Of a DNA stretch of 64,000 bases, positions 51,843-63,600 are shown piece after piece. Source of the stretch: Rothia aeria (GTDB lineage: Bacteria; Actinomycetota; Actinomycetes; Actinomycetales; Micrococcaceae); NCBI GenBank assembly GCA_002355935.1, contig AP017895.1, positions 992,001 through 1,056,000 of the forward strand, written 5' to 3'. How positions within the stretch are numbered: the first letter of the stretch is position 1; the number at the start of each line of letters is the position of its first letter. A program made the position numbers and the translations under genes. The notes under the pieces were generated by a model that worked only from the letters and a program-made list of their open reading frames with translations, was not told the origin of the DNA and searched no databases.

Positions 51843-51900
51843 AGTGTTCTCTCCCTGTATCGATAGTTGATGTGCCAGCGCGGAACGCGTCCCAGCGCCC

Positions 51901-53393
51901 TTACCCCCGCCCTTGCGGGAGGCCAGGAACCGTTCAATGCCCAGCTGGGTTCGAAAATAGTACAGAAGCGCGACGTATGAAGGGGCCAACAATATCACAT
52001 AGAGGACAAGCCCCAACAGGCCCTGGCCCACAATCGTTAGCACCACAAATGAGCATCCCAGCGGCACCAAAGCCCCTAGGGTGAGGGCAGGTGCCATCTC
52101 CGTCAGGCTGGTGCGGATGCCCACCAGGCGAAACACCTGGTAGCTCGCCAAGAAAGTATCAATCAGAAGCGCTGAAGCCCACGCCGTCACCGCGCCGTAC
52201 AGGCCCCAGAGCGGAACCAACGCAACGTTGAGAATGATCGCCACCGCCAGTGAAGACAGCTTATTGAGCAGCTGCCAACGGCTTTTACCGCTCATCAGCA
52301 GAATAGACTGCACACCGCCAGCGCTCATTGAGAGCATCGCTGCGGGACAGATAACCCACAGGATGCCGGCCCCCTCTTCGAAGCCCTTCCCGAAGAACCC
52401 CAGCAGGGTGGGGCCAAACGCCGCCAATGTCAGGTAAAACGGCCAGGAAATGGCGGTGAGTACGCGGGTGGTAGCCAGGAAGATCTGCCGCGCCCGATCA
52501 ATGTTCTGGGTGGCCAGCGCTGCGCTAATGGACGGCCCGGTAACGATGCGGCCCGTGTGCTCAACCATCGTACCCACGCGTACACACCGGTTCACCGCGC
52601 CGTATACACCACCGGCGGCAGGCCCCAGAACGGTGGTGACGGTGAGTACGTCAATCCATTCGAGGATGGTCTCAACAATGGTTGCCACTCCGCGCGCAGA
52701 ACTGAACGTCCAAAATGAGTGGGCGCTCTCCTGCGGGGTGGTTGCGGCAGCCTCAGACTGCGGACGATCTTTACTGCGCGGCATATAGGATTCAACTACC
52801 CACAGAGTCAGCAGCGCCGTAGCCGCCACCGGAAGGGTCCACGCAAACACCAGATCCAGCAGGTGCCCTGAGGCGAATACCACCAGCGCGATTGCACCGA
52901 AGCGTAGGGTCGGCAACAGAACGTTCTGCATGACGGTAAACGTGACCACATGGTTCAGCCCGCGCAGCGCCCCAAAATACACCGACATTACGGCCGCGAC
53001 GATCACGAACAGAGCACTCATCCGAAGCGCCACTGCATACTCGTGCGGCATCGGTACCGCCACCGAGTAGATGCACGCCACGGCGGTGATGCCCAGCGAC
53101 AGCGCCAGAGGCGGCAGCACCGCGTAACGGATCAGTCGGGGAATAGCGGAGTACCTGCCCAGTGCGTTCTGCGCCGAGATAGTACGCACCAGCCCCGTGT
53201 CGGCACCGAAAACAGCCGTTGAGGTAGCAATAGCAAACAGCGCCATGAGGCGAAAAAACTCGCCTGCCCCAGCCGGACCAATACCGTTTGACACCACCAG
53301 GGTCGTCCCAAACGCGATCGCGGCGCCATACATGACGCACAGCGAGGACAGAGAGCCGCTGCGGGCCAAGGACTTGGGCTTAGTCGCCGTCAC
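51901..53393 (-). CDS. Wzx-like polysaccharide flippase (MATE/MOP superfamily)
   Basis: About 497 residues with some twelve hydrophobic segments: MYGAAIAFGTTLVVSNGIG, AVLPPLALSLGITAVACIY, MSALFVIVAAVMSVYFGALRG and so on. Flips lipid-linked repeat units. The GTG at 53393 overlaps the polymerase stop (GTGA). As given, the frame runs on into the Wzz gene. One extra G in the C/G run at 51904-51908 would create TAA at 51901-51903 and leave a normal-sized Wzx. Given the other breaks in this window, I annotate two genes. Confidence 0.78.
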
Positions 53394-54706
53394 AGTCCCT
53401 CCCCGTAATAATTCGAGCGCACACACAGCGCTGAACTCAGCAGCAGCACGCTCAGCTGAGTAATATCAAAACTATAGAAAATGAGCACTACAAAGCAGCT
53501 AACCGGAACAGCATGAAGCCAGTACCCGGAGGCAGTGCTCACCCGAAGGCCTGAGAACACTGCGCTTGATAAGAAAACAAGGAACAGGCCCAGGCCCACA
53601 AAGCCAAAGCAGAACATGAGTGTCCACAGGTAGCCCTGGGTGCCCATCGAAACCCCCACGCTGGGTTCCATACGGGGGGTGCCGTAGCCTACGATGGGGG
53701 ATTGCAGGGTGGCCTCCCACGTGGATTTATACAGTGCGGCACGTCCACCGGTGGAGTCGGAATAGTTCTGGCGGCCCAGAATTTCGGCGACAGTACCGGT
53801 AGCAAAAAGCCCAATGACACCCACAGCAACCACGCCTACGCCGAATGCCACGGCACGCCAGTTACGAGCAAATAGCTGCCGCAGCAGAACATAGGCAACA
53901 ACAATTCCTAAACCAATGAACATGCCTCGGTTACTGGTCTTCACCGCTGGGACGGTTGAGAGCAGCAAAGCAACCACGAGCCCTACCTGGGCCCACCGGT
54001 TCCGCAGACGCAGCAGGTACGCCAGCATGATTGGGGTCAGCAGCGTGTACGCCAGGCCCCAGCTATTTGCGTAGGGAAACGGTGCGGAAGGGCGGTTATA
54101 TGCTTCGGGGGCACCCCACGGGCGCTGCACCTCCGCAAGTGGGGGAAGCATGTAATCACGCGCCAGAGGGTTCTGCAGAATTGAGGCGGGCATGATGAAA
54201 CTCATGGGGGTTTGCAGCCTAAAATTAGGAAAAAGCACCCCACCCCAGCCGAGGATCACAAGAGTGACCCAGAGGGTCACCAACCCGCCCAGCAAACGAT
54301 CCGGAGTGATCGCGGCGCGCGCATTGAAGTAGTAAAGCGTAAAAACACCCGCGCAAAAAACACCCGAGAACCGGAACCCCCACGCAATAAGGTCTGTGGG
54401 CTCTACCAGCGACACCGCACAGACAACCACCCAGAACGTGAGAGCACCCCACACCCACAGGGCAGGGTAGATACGTACCGACCCGCGCACCAGCATATAG
54501 CCGAGCATCACAAAGGCAAGGATAATCGGGGCAATCTGCAGCAGCCCAAGTGCCCAGATGATTGGGAACCCATACAGCAGGGTGAGCAGCGGCCACGCTG
54601 GCAGAGCCGGGGCGTTCTGATTATTGGGTAGGCCACGCCCGGCGGACATCGTCTCAATGTCCGCCTTTTTCAGAATCGTCAGGGCGGCCGTAACTGTGTT
54701 GGGCAC
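53390..54706 (-). CDS. O-antigen ligase/Wzy-like polymerase (second)
   Basis: 438 residues, intact. About ten membrane segments, including PLLTLLYGFPIIWALGLLQI, LWVWGALTFWVVVCAVSLV and MLAYLLRLRNRWAQVGLVV, with a large loop between NPLARDYMLPPLAEVQRPW and PSAPFPYANSWG. VKTSNRGMFIGLGIVVAYVLL resembles the O-antigen ligase signature. It overlaps the Wzx start by four bases. The pair of Wzy-like proteins (with 29610-30917) suggests two distinct surface polymers. Confidence 0.78.
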   Translation of the reverse strand: MPNTVTAALTILKKADIETMSAGRGLPNNQNAPALPAWPLLTLLYGFPIIWALGLLQIAPIILAFVMLGYMLVRGSVRIYPALWVWGALTFWVVVCAVSLVEPTDLIAWGFRFSGVFCAGVFTLYYFNARAAITPDRLLGGLVTLWVTLVILGWGGVLFPNFRLQTPMSFIMPASILQNPLARDYMLPPLAEVQRPWGAPEAYNRPSAPFPYANSWGLAYTLLTPIMLAYLLRLRNRWAQVGLVVALLLSTVPAVKTSNRGMFIGLGIVVAYVLLRQLFARNWRAVAFGVGVVAVGVIGLFATGTVAEILGRQNYSDSTGGRAALYKSTWEATLQSPIVGYGTPRMEPSVGVSMGTQGYLWTLMFCFGFVGLGLFLVFLSSAVFSGLRVSTASGYWLHAVPVSCFVVLIFYSFDITQLSVLLLSSALCVRSNYYGEGL

Positions 54707-54709
54707 GGT

Positions 54710-55645
54710 CTAAAGGCCCCTGCCTGTTTTCTGCACCGCATCCAGCAGGGTCTGCGGTTTTACAACACCAAGAGCCACCGGGTATGCGGCCCAGGCGCGC
54801 AGCTGCGTCTTATCGCGGTGCAGGGAAGAACGGGCAAACGCAAATGCCTCTTTCTTATGGCCCAGCGCTGCGTGCGCGAACGCCACCTGCCCGGCCACGC
54901 GCGCCACACCCTTGGGGTAACGCTCAAATTCAGGGAACTTACGCAGCAGGTAGGTGAGGCCATCAGCAATGTACTGCCACTGACCGGCAAAAAAGGACGG
55001 CCGATCCCACAGCACCCTAACCAGCGGTTGGGGTACGGAAAGAATATCGCCGTGCTTGGTAGCGCGCAGCAGCAGGTCATAGTCTTCCCCGTAAGAGGCA
55101 GGCAGCTGCTCATCCACCAGACCGACGGGGCCATCCACCAAGTCAGAGCGGGAGTACAGCATTGCGGAGGGGTGAACCTCGGTGATCCGTGAGCGCAGGA
55201 AGTCATCGAAAGTAGCGCGTTCGGGGGCTAGGCGCACGATGTTCCGCCCGTCCGAGCGCACCGTAATACCAGATGAGATACCCACCGCATCCGGGTTAGC
55301 TCGCCACAATGCCACCTGTTCGGTGAGTTTGCCCGGCATCCAGGTGTCGTCATCGTCACAGAATCCCAGGATTATTCCTGTGGCCTCCAGAATGCCGCTA
55401 TTGCGTGCGCCAGCTAGCCCACCGGTACGTGTGTTTTCAATAATACGTAGTGACCGATTCTCGCTGATTTCAATATCGGAGAGCGGGTCAGGGGTGACAC
55501 GGTCGTAGACGATCACCACCTCAACGGGGCCCGGGTACTGCTGATCGAGAATTGCGGTGACTGCGGTGCGTAAGCTTTGCATGCGTTTTCCATTGGTGGC
55601 AATCACAACGCTGACGGAGGGGATGCGGGATTCAAATTGAAGCAT
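54710..55645 (-). CDS. GT2-family glycosyltransferase
   Basis: 311 residues from the ATG at 55645, which has TAGGAG ten bases upstream; the longer frame to 55780 lacks support. VSVVIATNGKRMQSLRTAV starts the fold, IIENTRTGGLAGARNSGI and LGFCDDDDTWMPGKL hold the metal-binding acids, and EQLPASYGEDYDLLLRA is the ED motif. Frame intact. It sits between the CDP-alcohol phosphotransferase and the polymerase gene with spacings of under ten bases, so one operon. Confidence 0.8.
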   Translation of the reverse strand: MLQFESRIPSVSVVIATNGKRMQSLRTAVTAILDQQYPGPVEVVIVYDRVTPDPLSDIEISENRSLRIIENTRTGGLAGARNSGILEATGIILGFCDDDDTWMPGKLTEQVALWRANPDAVGISSGITVRSDGRNIVRLAPERATFDDFLRSRITEVHPSAMLYSRSDLVDGPVGLVDEQLPASYGEDYDLLLRATKHGDILSVPQPLVRVLWDRPSFFAGQWQYIADGLTYLLRKFPEFERYPKGVARVAGQVAFAHAALGHKKEAFAFARSSLHRDKTQLRAWAAYPVALGVVKPQTLLDAVQKTGRGL

Positions 55646-55653
55646 AGTGACTC

Positions 55654-56432
55654 CTACTGGGCGGGTGTGGTTGGGGTTGAGAGAGTAACGTACTTGCGGC
55701 GCATTGAGAGCAGCACGGTTGCGGCGTTCGCGGCGAAAAGCAGGGCGTAGATGACCACGAAAAGCGGCCCGAAGCCCCACACGATAAAAATCCAGCAGAG
55801 GGTACCCGCGTCCATGTGCAGGTTAATGAAAGAACGCATTGTGCCACCGGTTGAAGGGGCAGCAGTTTTACGGTTGTTCCGCAGCTGTTCGGCAAGGATC
55901 TGGCTCATGAAATGCCCTGCGGTCAGCACGGTGAACGCCATGGGCAGCCACCATAGGCTCCAGCCGGAGGGGAAACCATCGGCAGCTCCGGTCAGGGAAA
56001 AATGCTGGGGGTAACGAATGAACCCTACCAAGGCGGCAAGGTGGATGCAGGGTACACGGATTGAATCAACCACATGGTCAAGCCATTCCCCGGCGGGGAG
56101 GACGCCCCGGTTACGCGGGCGACCTGCCCATCGGCGGAATCCAGGCCGTACCCAAGGGCAAAGAGCAGCGCCACCGCTAGTGCTGTTAGCGCTGTGGGAG
56201 GAGCCAGTAGGAGAGTGAGAATACCCGCAGCCGAGCATACGGCACTAATAGCCGTCACACCGTTCGGCGTAATACCCATTGCAACGGCCGCGGCTGCAAA
56301 GTAACGAGCAACGCGGCGATTAACCCAGCGGGTGTAGGCGGGTACGCCGTGCCCCGGCTTCTGGGCGCGCTCAAGCGCGGTGAGGGTTTCAGCGAAACCC
56401 GGCCTGGTTGCAGGGCGAGCCGGCGTAGACAT
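55654..56432 (-). CDS. CDP-alcohol phosphatidyltransferase family membrane protein (one apparent frameshift)
   Basis: Integral membrane enzyme transferring a phospho-alcohol from CDP-alcohol. The motif D-G-x2-A-R-x8-G-x3-D-x3-D is present only after repair: DSADGQVARVTGASSPPG then EWLDHVVDS. The break is a G run near 56095 needing one base. Hydrophobic segments flank it (ILTLLLAPPTALTALAVALLF, LFVVIYALLFAANAATVLL). 259 residues. Its position at the head of a polysaccharide operon and a TagD-like cytidylyltransferase at 47809 suggest a CDP-activated polyol or inositol step, but the substrate is not known. Confidence 0.78.
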
Positions 56433-56758
56433 GTGTAAGTGTTCCTCTATATCGGTGTGACATTGTAGCTATGGGCGGTCACACGGCACGCCCTTATGTG
56501 CGCATCAACGGTACGCTAATACGCACATAATAAAAGCACAGTGCGGCCGGGGAAGGCACAAACTACTAATCCAACTATATAGATAAAGGACGCATGGAAC
56601 AAAGAAAAGAGGCTTAGATAACCGGAATCACATCAATGATAGGGTGAGTGTAAAAATATTAGTCTTGTGGTTATTGATACATGCCTGAGGAAGTGCCTTA
56701 CCCTTACCCCCGTCTGACGGCAAGAGAGTGTGTTGTCAAAAAACTTCACTATACAACG

Positions 56759-56801
56759 AATGGCTTATAGATATTCCACAAAAGGAACTCTATAAGCCAT
56801 T
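56759..56801 (-). terminator. Hairpin terminator after the lipoprotein gene
   Basis: AATGGCTTATAGA pairs exactly with TCTATAAGCCATT. It lies about 45 bases beyond the lipoprotein stop. The remaining gap 56433-56758 holds the promoter side of the CDP-alcohol operon and shows no gene. Confidence 0.75.
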
Positions 56802-56843
56802 CATTAATGGGGGTATAACCTGCCTGCAACCGTGTTATAACAC

Positions 56844-57667
56844 CTAGCAGTTAGCGTTATTTGGCCAGTCATGTTCGGCAATTTTCCACTTGCCGTCCAC
56901 CTGCACCAGCGTGTAAATATTCAGAGACCGTTTAGGCGTATTGTCGGAAGGAAGCTCCTTGCCGTCTTTATCAACTGTTTTCACGTTGGAAGAGTCCACG
57001 CACACTTCCAAGAGGCGTGCAGGCTGACCCTTGTAGGTGGTTTCGGTCATGCGCGGGTTACCCACCACAGTACTCGTGCCTTCGGTGTGCGTGCCGGTCA
57101 TTGCATGCTCGGCAGCTGAGGAGGTGTACTCACCAGCGGCAGCACCAGTAGACATCTCTTCAATGGCTTTAATGGTGTCGTCATCAAGGGCCTGGCGGGC
57201 CTGTTCCTTCTTGCCGTTCTCATCGTTGCTGCCCTCTTCATCGCCCTGCTGCCGCTGCGGCTCAGGGGCAGGTTTTACCTTCGCGAGGGTATTTTCGTAG
57301 GAGGAACGCAGGTTATCGAGTTCTTTCACCTCAGGGAATCAGCCGCAACGGTGGGGGCATCCTTAATCTTCTCAGCGCCTGCATAGTTCTCGTCTGGCTT
57401 GGGTCCGTTATCTTCCGGCTCTGCCGACGGGGTAGGCTCCGCCGACGTAGTAGTAGCGGACTCGGTAGGAGACTGCGAAGGGCTCTGAGAGGTTGAAGTG
57501 GCTGACGATGAGCTGGAGGAGGTACTGGCACTGGCTGAGGACGAAGAGCTCTGCGCCTCATTGTTGTTATTGTCTGTGTTGGAGCACGCCGCCAACGCAA
57601 GCAAAAGTGAACCAGATACAAGCACGCTGGTGAGCGCACGGCGAGCGGATAGATTTGTGGTGGGCAT
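56844..57667 (-). CDS. Ser-rich lipoprotein (one apparent frameshift)
   Basis: Exported lipoprotein: the signal ends at the lipobox LALAACS (Cys about 28). A Ser/Thr/Pro/Glu-rich linker of about 60 residues follows, then a globular part with LDNLRSSYENTLAKV, TIKAIEEMSTGAAAGEYTSSA and a NTF2/SnoaL-like C-terminus (TLVQVDGKWKIAEHDWP). The family is unassigned; ligand-binding lipoproteins of this layout are common in actinobacteria. The break near 57337 needs one C and gives 274 residues. Confidence 0.72.
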
Positions 57668-57796
57668 AGTAAACCTTACATCGGTGACTGGGATAACGCC
57701 CTGACGGGGCGCCTAGTGAGTGAATACAGTATGAAATTATGCGGCGGATGCCCCCAGCCTAACACAGCTGCATGGGTGCCGCCGACGGTAAAAACC

Positions 57797-57824
57797 ACCC
57801 CGCCCGCCAAAGCGACGGGCGGGG
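57797..57824 (-). terminator. GC-rich hairpin terminator
   Basis: CCCCGCCCG at about 57798-57806 pairs with CGGGCGGGG at about 57815-57823, just past the stop of the fibrinogen-domain gene on the minus strand. Confidence 0.7.
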
Positions 57825-57860
57825 CGATCTTACCGGCGCACAGTGGCGCGTGAACCCTGA

Positions 57861-60181
57861 TTAGACGCGGGCTTCAGGGCTACCAGCCGAGTAGTTATCC
57901 GAGGCGTCAACCGCACGCACAGAGTAACGTGCGCCATCCTGGTGTGCTACCGAGTAGTTGGTGCCCGTCACGGTCGCAATGACGCGGCCGTTACGGATCA
58001 CCTGGTAGCGTGCACCCTGCTCGGCACCCGACCAGCTGAGCTTGTCGTTATTGCCCGAACGCTGTGCCCTCAAGCCCGAAGGGCTGCGGGAGGAGTCACA
58101 TCGCGCGGTGCGTAACGTGCGAAGCCGACGGTACGCTGCTCGCCTTTCTCGCCCAGGGAGCGGTTAATATCGCCGCCAACCCACAGGTTGCCGCGGGAAT
58201 CCACGAAGGACTCCCACACGCCGAAGCCGCGGGCACCCTTCAGAATGGGGTTGAACTCGCCCAGCATCTTGCCGCTCTCCCGGTCGAAAGCAGCTACGAG
58301 GCGGATATTGTGCACCTGAGAGTAATCCTGCCAGTAGCCGTAGTAGCTCTGCGAGCCCTCAAAGATGGAGTCGCCGCAGTGGCAGGCACCGTAGACCACA
58401 TCACCGTTCAGGTGCAGATCCTGGAAGTCGCCGCCTTCACGGGTAATTGCGCTGCTCTTACGGGCGTAACCGTTCTTGCTGTACTGGGCGATCATGTGCT
58501 CAGTACCGCCGGTCCACACATCAGCACCGGTATCCTGAACATCGAACTGGAAACCCCACATGTAGCGGGCACCGGGCTGTGCCTCCAGAGACGGCTTCCA
58601 CTCCCAGTTAATGGGGGTTGCGTCAGCACCGTTCAGGGCTGCAAGCCGGAAAGCGCTGGAACCGCTCACCTCGGAGAAGTAACCAGCCGCGTGCACCGTC
58701 GAGTTATCGGCGGCGGCGTTAATGCCGTTCACAGTGCCGTTGAACTTAGGACGCCACTTCCAGTCGACGGAGCCGTCGCTGAGCTTAATGCGGGCACCGC
58801 CACGAGCGTAGGCGGCGTTCTTAGACGTATTACCCTTCACGTGGGTGAAGTTACCGCCGATGTACAGGTAACCGTCCTGCACCTGCAAGGTCTTCACCTG
58901 TGCTGCGGCGGAGCTGCGACGTTCGATCTGGATATCCCAGGTCTTGTCAATCTCGCCGGTGGTCGCATTCAGGATCACGAAGTGGTTAGCGGGCTGCCCG
59001 TTCACCTGGGTGAATTCGCCACCCACGGCCAGGCGGTTGCCCGGCAGAGCCTCAATAGCCTTAATCTGGCCGTTGAACTTGGGTGCAAACGAACGTACCA
59101 GCTCGCCGCTATCAACGTTATAACCAGCAAGGTACTGCTGGTTTACACGCTCACCATTGGCAGACTCAACATATGCGAAGTCGCCGCCGGTGAAGACGGT
59201 GTCACCCACCTGAGTAATAGCCTGCACGTAGGTGTTCATCTCGCCCACCTTACCGGATGCGGTCTGCTCGCTGGTGCGCCAACGTACCGGCATGGAGTAG
59301 CTGTTCGGCAGGGCGCGACGGTTACTTGCTGCCGCACCAACCTGGCCGAAGTTCAAATCACGCTGGGTCAGTTTAGGGCGCAGATACACCTGGGTGAAGG
59401 GGATCGCATTACCGTAGCTGCCGTTCTTCTGGTAAATGTACGAGCTGGAGCTCTCATTACCGCGGGTCACATCAGCACCATAGGCGAAACCAATACGCCA
59501 CCCCTGGTCGCGGTTAGCGAAGAAACGTACCGCCGAGGTGCCGTATCCGGGGGCCATCTGGCTCGGCTGATCCCGAGGGGTGTATGAGTTGTTGCCGCCC
59601 GCACCCGAGAAGGTGAAAGGGCCCCAGTGCTGGGCGTAGCTCATGGCCCACGACCACTGTGCGGTCTGCAGGCGCGGGGTACGAACCTCCTGCCACTGCG
59701 TGCCGCTGGGATCGTAGGCACGGCGCAGACGCATACCATCGGGAAGATCCTGCGGTTTCGTGCCGTTCAGCAGAGCATCCACAGTATTTGAGGAAAGCTG
59801 AACCGGTTTAAACGCCGCAGAACCGGTGGGATTCTTGTGCAGCTGGTCAGCGTTACCAACACCACCGTAGGATTCGGTCCAGCCCTCACGGCCGCGACCG
59901 ACCATTACCCAGCCGCCGCCATCAGTTTCCTGGTCGCAGTAGAACTGCTGGGGTGCACTCATCTGCGGGGTGTACAGCCAGTAGGCACCCGACTTCGCGT
60001 TGGGATTCACCTGTTTAACCTCGTAGCAACTAGCTGCCGCTTTATCGCTACTGGTACCGTCGTGGGAGGTGTCGGCAGCTGAAGCCGCCGGGAAGGAAGA
60101 CATCGTCAAAACGGTGCTTAGGGCTAGGGCTATAGAAGCCCAGCGGGTTTTGTGTGAAGTGGTTCTCATTGGTTTTTTCAT
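57861..60181 (-). CDS. Secreted fibrinogen-like-domain protein with propeller-like repeats and Fn3-like C-terminus (one apparent frameshift)
   Basis: 773 residues. Signal peptide with RWASIALALSTVLTMSSFP and AASA cleavage (about 40). CYEVKQVNPNAKSGAYWLY then FYCDQETDGGGWVMVGRG is a fibrinogen C-terminal-like segment. From about 300 there are repeated TGGDFAYV, VGGEFTQVNG, IGGNFTHVKG and AAGYFSEVSG motifs of a delta-60/beta-propeller type. After repair near 58070 the last 70 residues (LSWSGAEQGARYQVIRNG) form an Fn3-like module. No LPXTG or membrane anchor is visible. The ATG at 60181 with GGAAAGAA is preferred over 60247. A role in adhesion or carbohydrate binding is inferred. Confidence 0.75.
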
Positions 60182-60620
60182 ATGTTCTTTCCAAAACCGG
60201 CCCCCAACGGTGGGTGCCAAAGATTGTGGTGAATACTGAGGTACCACTCGATAAAACCACTATCGTATGAGATAAGGGAGGTAAAACCTTGGGGTTTCAC
60301 CCCCGGAAGCTATATGAAAAGTGATATATCGGTGTTAGTGAAAGGTTACCACGAAAAGGTTTTAATATTCGGGGTATAGGCCGAAAATACTGTTATATCC
60401 GCGACTTTTTATGTGCTTACCTGAAAAGCACACCGCATCCAGCATAAACCTGGGAATATGTCTAAAAGTTGCTGAGTGCCGCTGCGCACACCCCTTAACC
60501 CACGTCAAATACCGCTTAGTCGCCCCGTGCTGGTACTAAAATAATGGGAGGCCCTATAGCCGGGCCCTCTGCACGCGCCAGTACGTAGATACTCATCACA
60601 TCAAGGTAGAAGGAGCCACA
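60182..60620. promoter_or_regulatory. Divergent intergenic region upstream of mfd
   Basis: No gene seen. It separates the fibrinogen-domain gene from mfd and should hold both promoters. A weak inverted repeat GAGGCCC / GGGCCCTC lies near 60548-60570. No clear -10/-35 was identified. Confidence 0.3.
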
Positions 60621-63600
60621 GTGAAACTAACCGGCCTGAGCAGGACGCTCTTGGGGTACCCCTCCTACCGGAACGTAGTTGCCGCCGCGCAGCTGCCCGC
60701 TACCGAACGCAGCGCCCAGACCCTCATCGGGGCGGTTCCAGGGCTGCACGCCCCGCTCATCGCAGACATTGCCGCCGCAATCCGTAACTCCACCCGCCGC
60801 GAGGGAGCCGGCAAAGAGCCCCTGACTCTCGTTATTACCCCCACCGAGCGGCAAGCCGAAGATACTGCCCACGCCCTCGGCGCCTATCTGCCCGATAACG
60901 ACATCGCGCTCCTGCCCGCCTGGGAAACTCTGCCCCATGAGCGGCTCTCACCCCGCAGCGACACCGTCGGCCGCCGTCTCGGCGTACTGCGCGCCATCAC
61001 ACAGGCAGGGGAACGCACCCCGCTCGTGCTTGTTGCACCTGTACGCGCCGTGATCCAACCCATCGTGGCAGGCATCGAAAAACTGGTGCCCGTCACCCTC
61101 ACCAGGGGTGAAGAATACTCCTTCAAAGAAGTCATTAAAGGCCTCACCAACGCCGCCTACTCGCGCGTAGACCTTGTGGCTAAACGCGGTGAATACGCGG
61201 TACGCGGCGGCATCATTGACGTCTTCTCACCCACCGCAACCAATCCGGTGCGCCTGGAATTCTTCGGTGACGAACTTGATGAGATCCGCTACTTCTCAGC
61301 CGCCGATCAGCGCACGCTCACCGGCGAAGGCTCCCAGCCCGACCGCCTCACCCTGCCGCCCTGCCGGGAACTGCTCATCACCCCCGAGGTCATGAGCCGT
61401 GCCGCCCGCCTCGTCGGGGACTACCCGACCGCCTCCGCCATGCTCGAAAAAATTGCTGGAGGCATCTACGTTGAAGGCATGGAATCCCTCACCCCACTAC
61501 TGGTTGAGCGCATGAACACGCTCATCTCTCTCCTCCCGAGCGGTTCACTGGCGTTGAGTGTAGAACCTGAACGAATCGCCGCCCGGGCAGAAGACCTCGT
61601 AGCAACCAACGAAGAATTTCTCACCGCCGCATGGGACACCGCCGCTGAAGAGAACTCAGCAGCCCCCATCGACCTTGGGCAGCTGCGCATGAGTGAGGCA
61701 GGGTTCCACACCATCACCGCCACCCGCACAGAAGCACTCGATGCGGGCATCGGCTGGTGGGAAATCACCGAACTGATCGCCAACGCCGAGCTTGCCGCAC
61801 CCGTACCGGATGACCCTGCGGAAACCGATACTGCAACCGAAAAAACGAGCGCTCATTGTGCGCTCGCAGACGCCGTAGCGGATGGGGTAGACACCCTGGT
61901 GGTGCGCGCATCTGCGGCTGCATCGTTTACCGGCTCGGTGCAGCGGATGCTTGAAGAAGTAGGGGCACTGGTCAAAGACGGCTGGCGGGTGCTGGCGCTC
62001 ACCAACGGGCGGGGCTCCACCGATCGGCTTATTGAGCTCTTTAACGATAGTGAAGTGCCAGCATCACGCCGCGATACCCTGGATAAGGGAATTGAACCCG
62101 GCATTATTGAGGTGTGTGAGGCCCCTGCGTCTGCCGGGTTCCTGCTGTCTCAGGAACAGTTGGCGGTCTTTACTGAAGGTGAAATCCTGGGCAGGCGCGG
62201 CACCTACGCCCCGCGCGGAGTAACTGGTTCAAAACTCAAAGCCCGCAGGCGCCGCAACGCGGTAGACCCACTCTCACTCACCCCGGGCGACTACGTGGTG
62301 CATGAACGGCACGGCATTGGACGGTTCATTGAGATGACCTCACGGCCAGTGGCGGGGGTAAAACCCGCCGCCGGGCAGAACGTGCCCATGCGCGAATACC
62401 TGGTGCTGGAATATGCCCCCTCCAAACGTGGAGGAGCCCCCGACAGGCTGTTCGTGCCCTCCGAACAGCTGGATATGATCTCACACTATGTGGGCAGTGA
62501 AAAACCCACCCTGTCGAAGATGGGCGGCAGCGACTGGGCGAAAACAAAAAGCCGCGCGCGCAAGGCCGTCAAAGAAATCGCAGCCGACCTGATTAAACTG
62601 TACTCGGCACGGCAGGCCTCGCGCGGGCACGCCTTCACCGAAGACACCCCGTGGCAGCGGGAACTGGAAGAATCATTCCCCTACAACGAAACCCCCGACC
62701 AGCTGAACGCCATCTACGAAGTAAAAGCCGACATGGAGAAAGAACTCCCCATGGACCGGCTAATCTCCGGCGACGTTGGGTTCGGTAAGACCGAGGTGGC
62801 GGTGCGTGCCGCTTTTAAAGCGGTACAGGACGGTAAACAGGTGGCGGTGCTGGTTCCCACCACACTCCTGGCACAACAGCACTACGAGACATTCACCGAA
62901 CGGTTCTCTGGTTTCCCGATCAAAATTAAAGTGCTCTCACGTTTCCAGAAACCGAAGGAATCACGCCAGATCACCGAAGAAATAGCCTCCGGCGCGGTGG
63001 ATGTGGTGATTGGTACCCACCGTATCCTCTCGGAGAGCATCAGCTTTAAGGACCTGGGCCTGGTCATTATTGATGAAGAACAGCGTTTCGGGGTGGAGCA
63101 TAAAGAGAAACTGAAACAGATGCGCACGAATGTGGATGTGCTGGCAATGAGCGCCACCCCATTCCGCGGACCCTAGAGATGTCGCTGACGGGTATTCGGG
63201 AGACCTCGACTCTGGCAACGGCCCCGGAGGAGCGGCACCCGGTACTCACCTTTGTGGGGGCCGCACCGACGCGCAGATTACCGCCGCTATCCGCCGGGAA
63301 CTGATGCGTGAGGGGCAGGTGTTCTTCGTCCACAACCGGGTGGCAAACATTGATAATGTGGCTGCCGAACTCGCCAAACTAGTGCCGGAGGCGCGCATCG
63401 CCACCGCTCACGGGCGCATGAGTGAGGCCCGGCTGGAGCAGATTATTGTAGATTTTTGGGAACGCCGCTTCGATGTGCTGGTATGCACCACAATCGTCGA
63501 GACAGGCCTGGATATTTCGAACGCAAACACCCTCATTGTTGATAACGCCCAGAATTACGGGCTGAGCCAGCTGCACCAGCTGCGTGGGCGTGTGGGGCGA

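Noticed and set aside
58064-59587. 507-codon plus-strand frame
   Set aside because: Antisense to the fibrinogen-domain gene; its Val/His/Gly-rich sequence is a mirror of the real codons.
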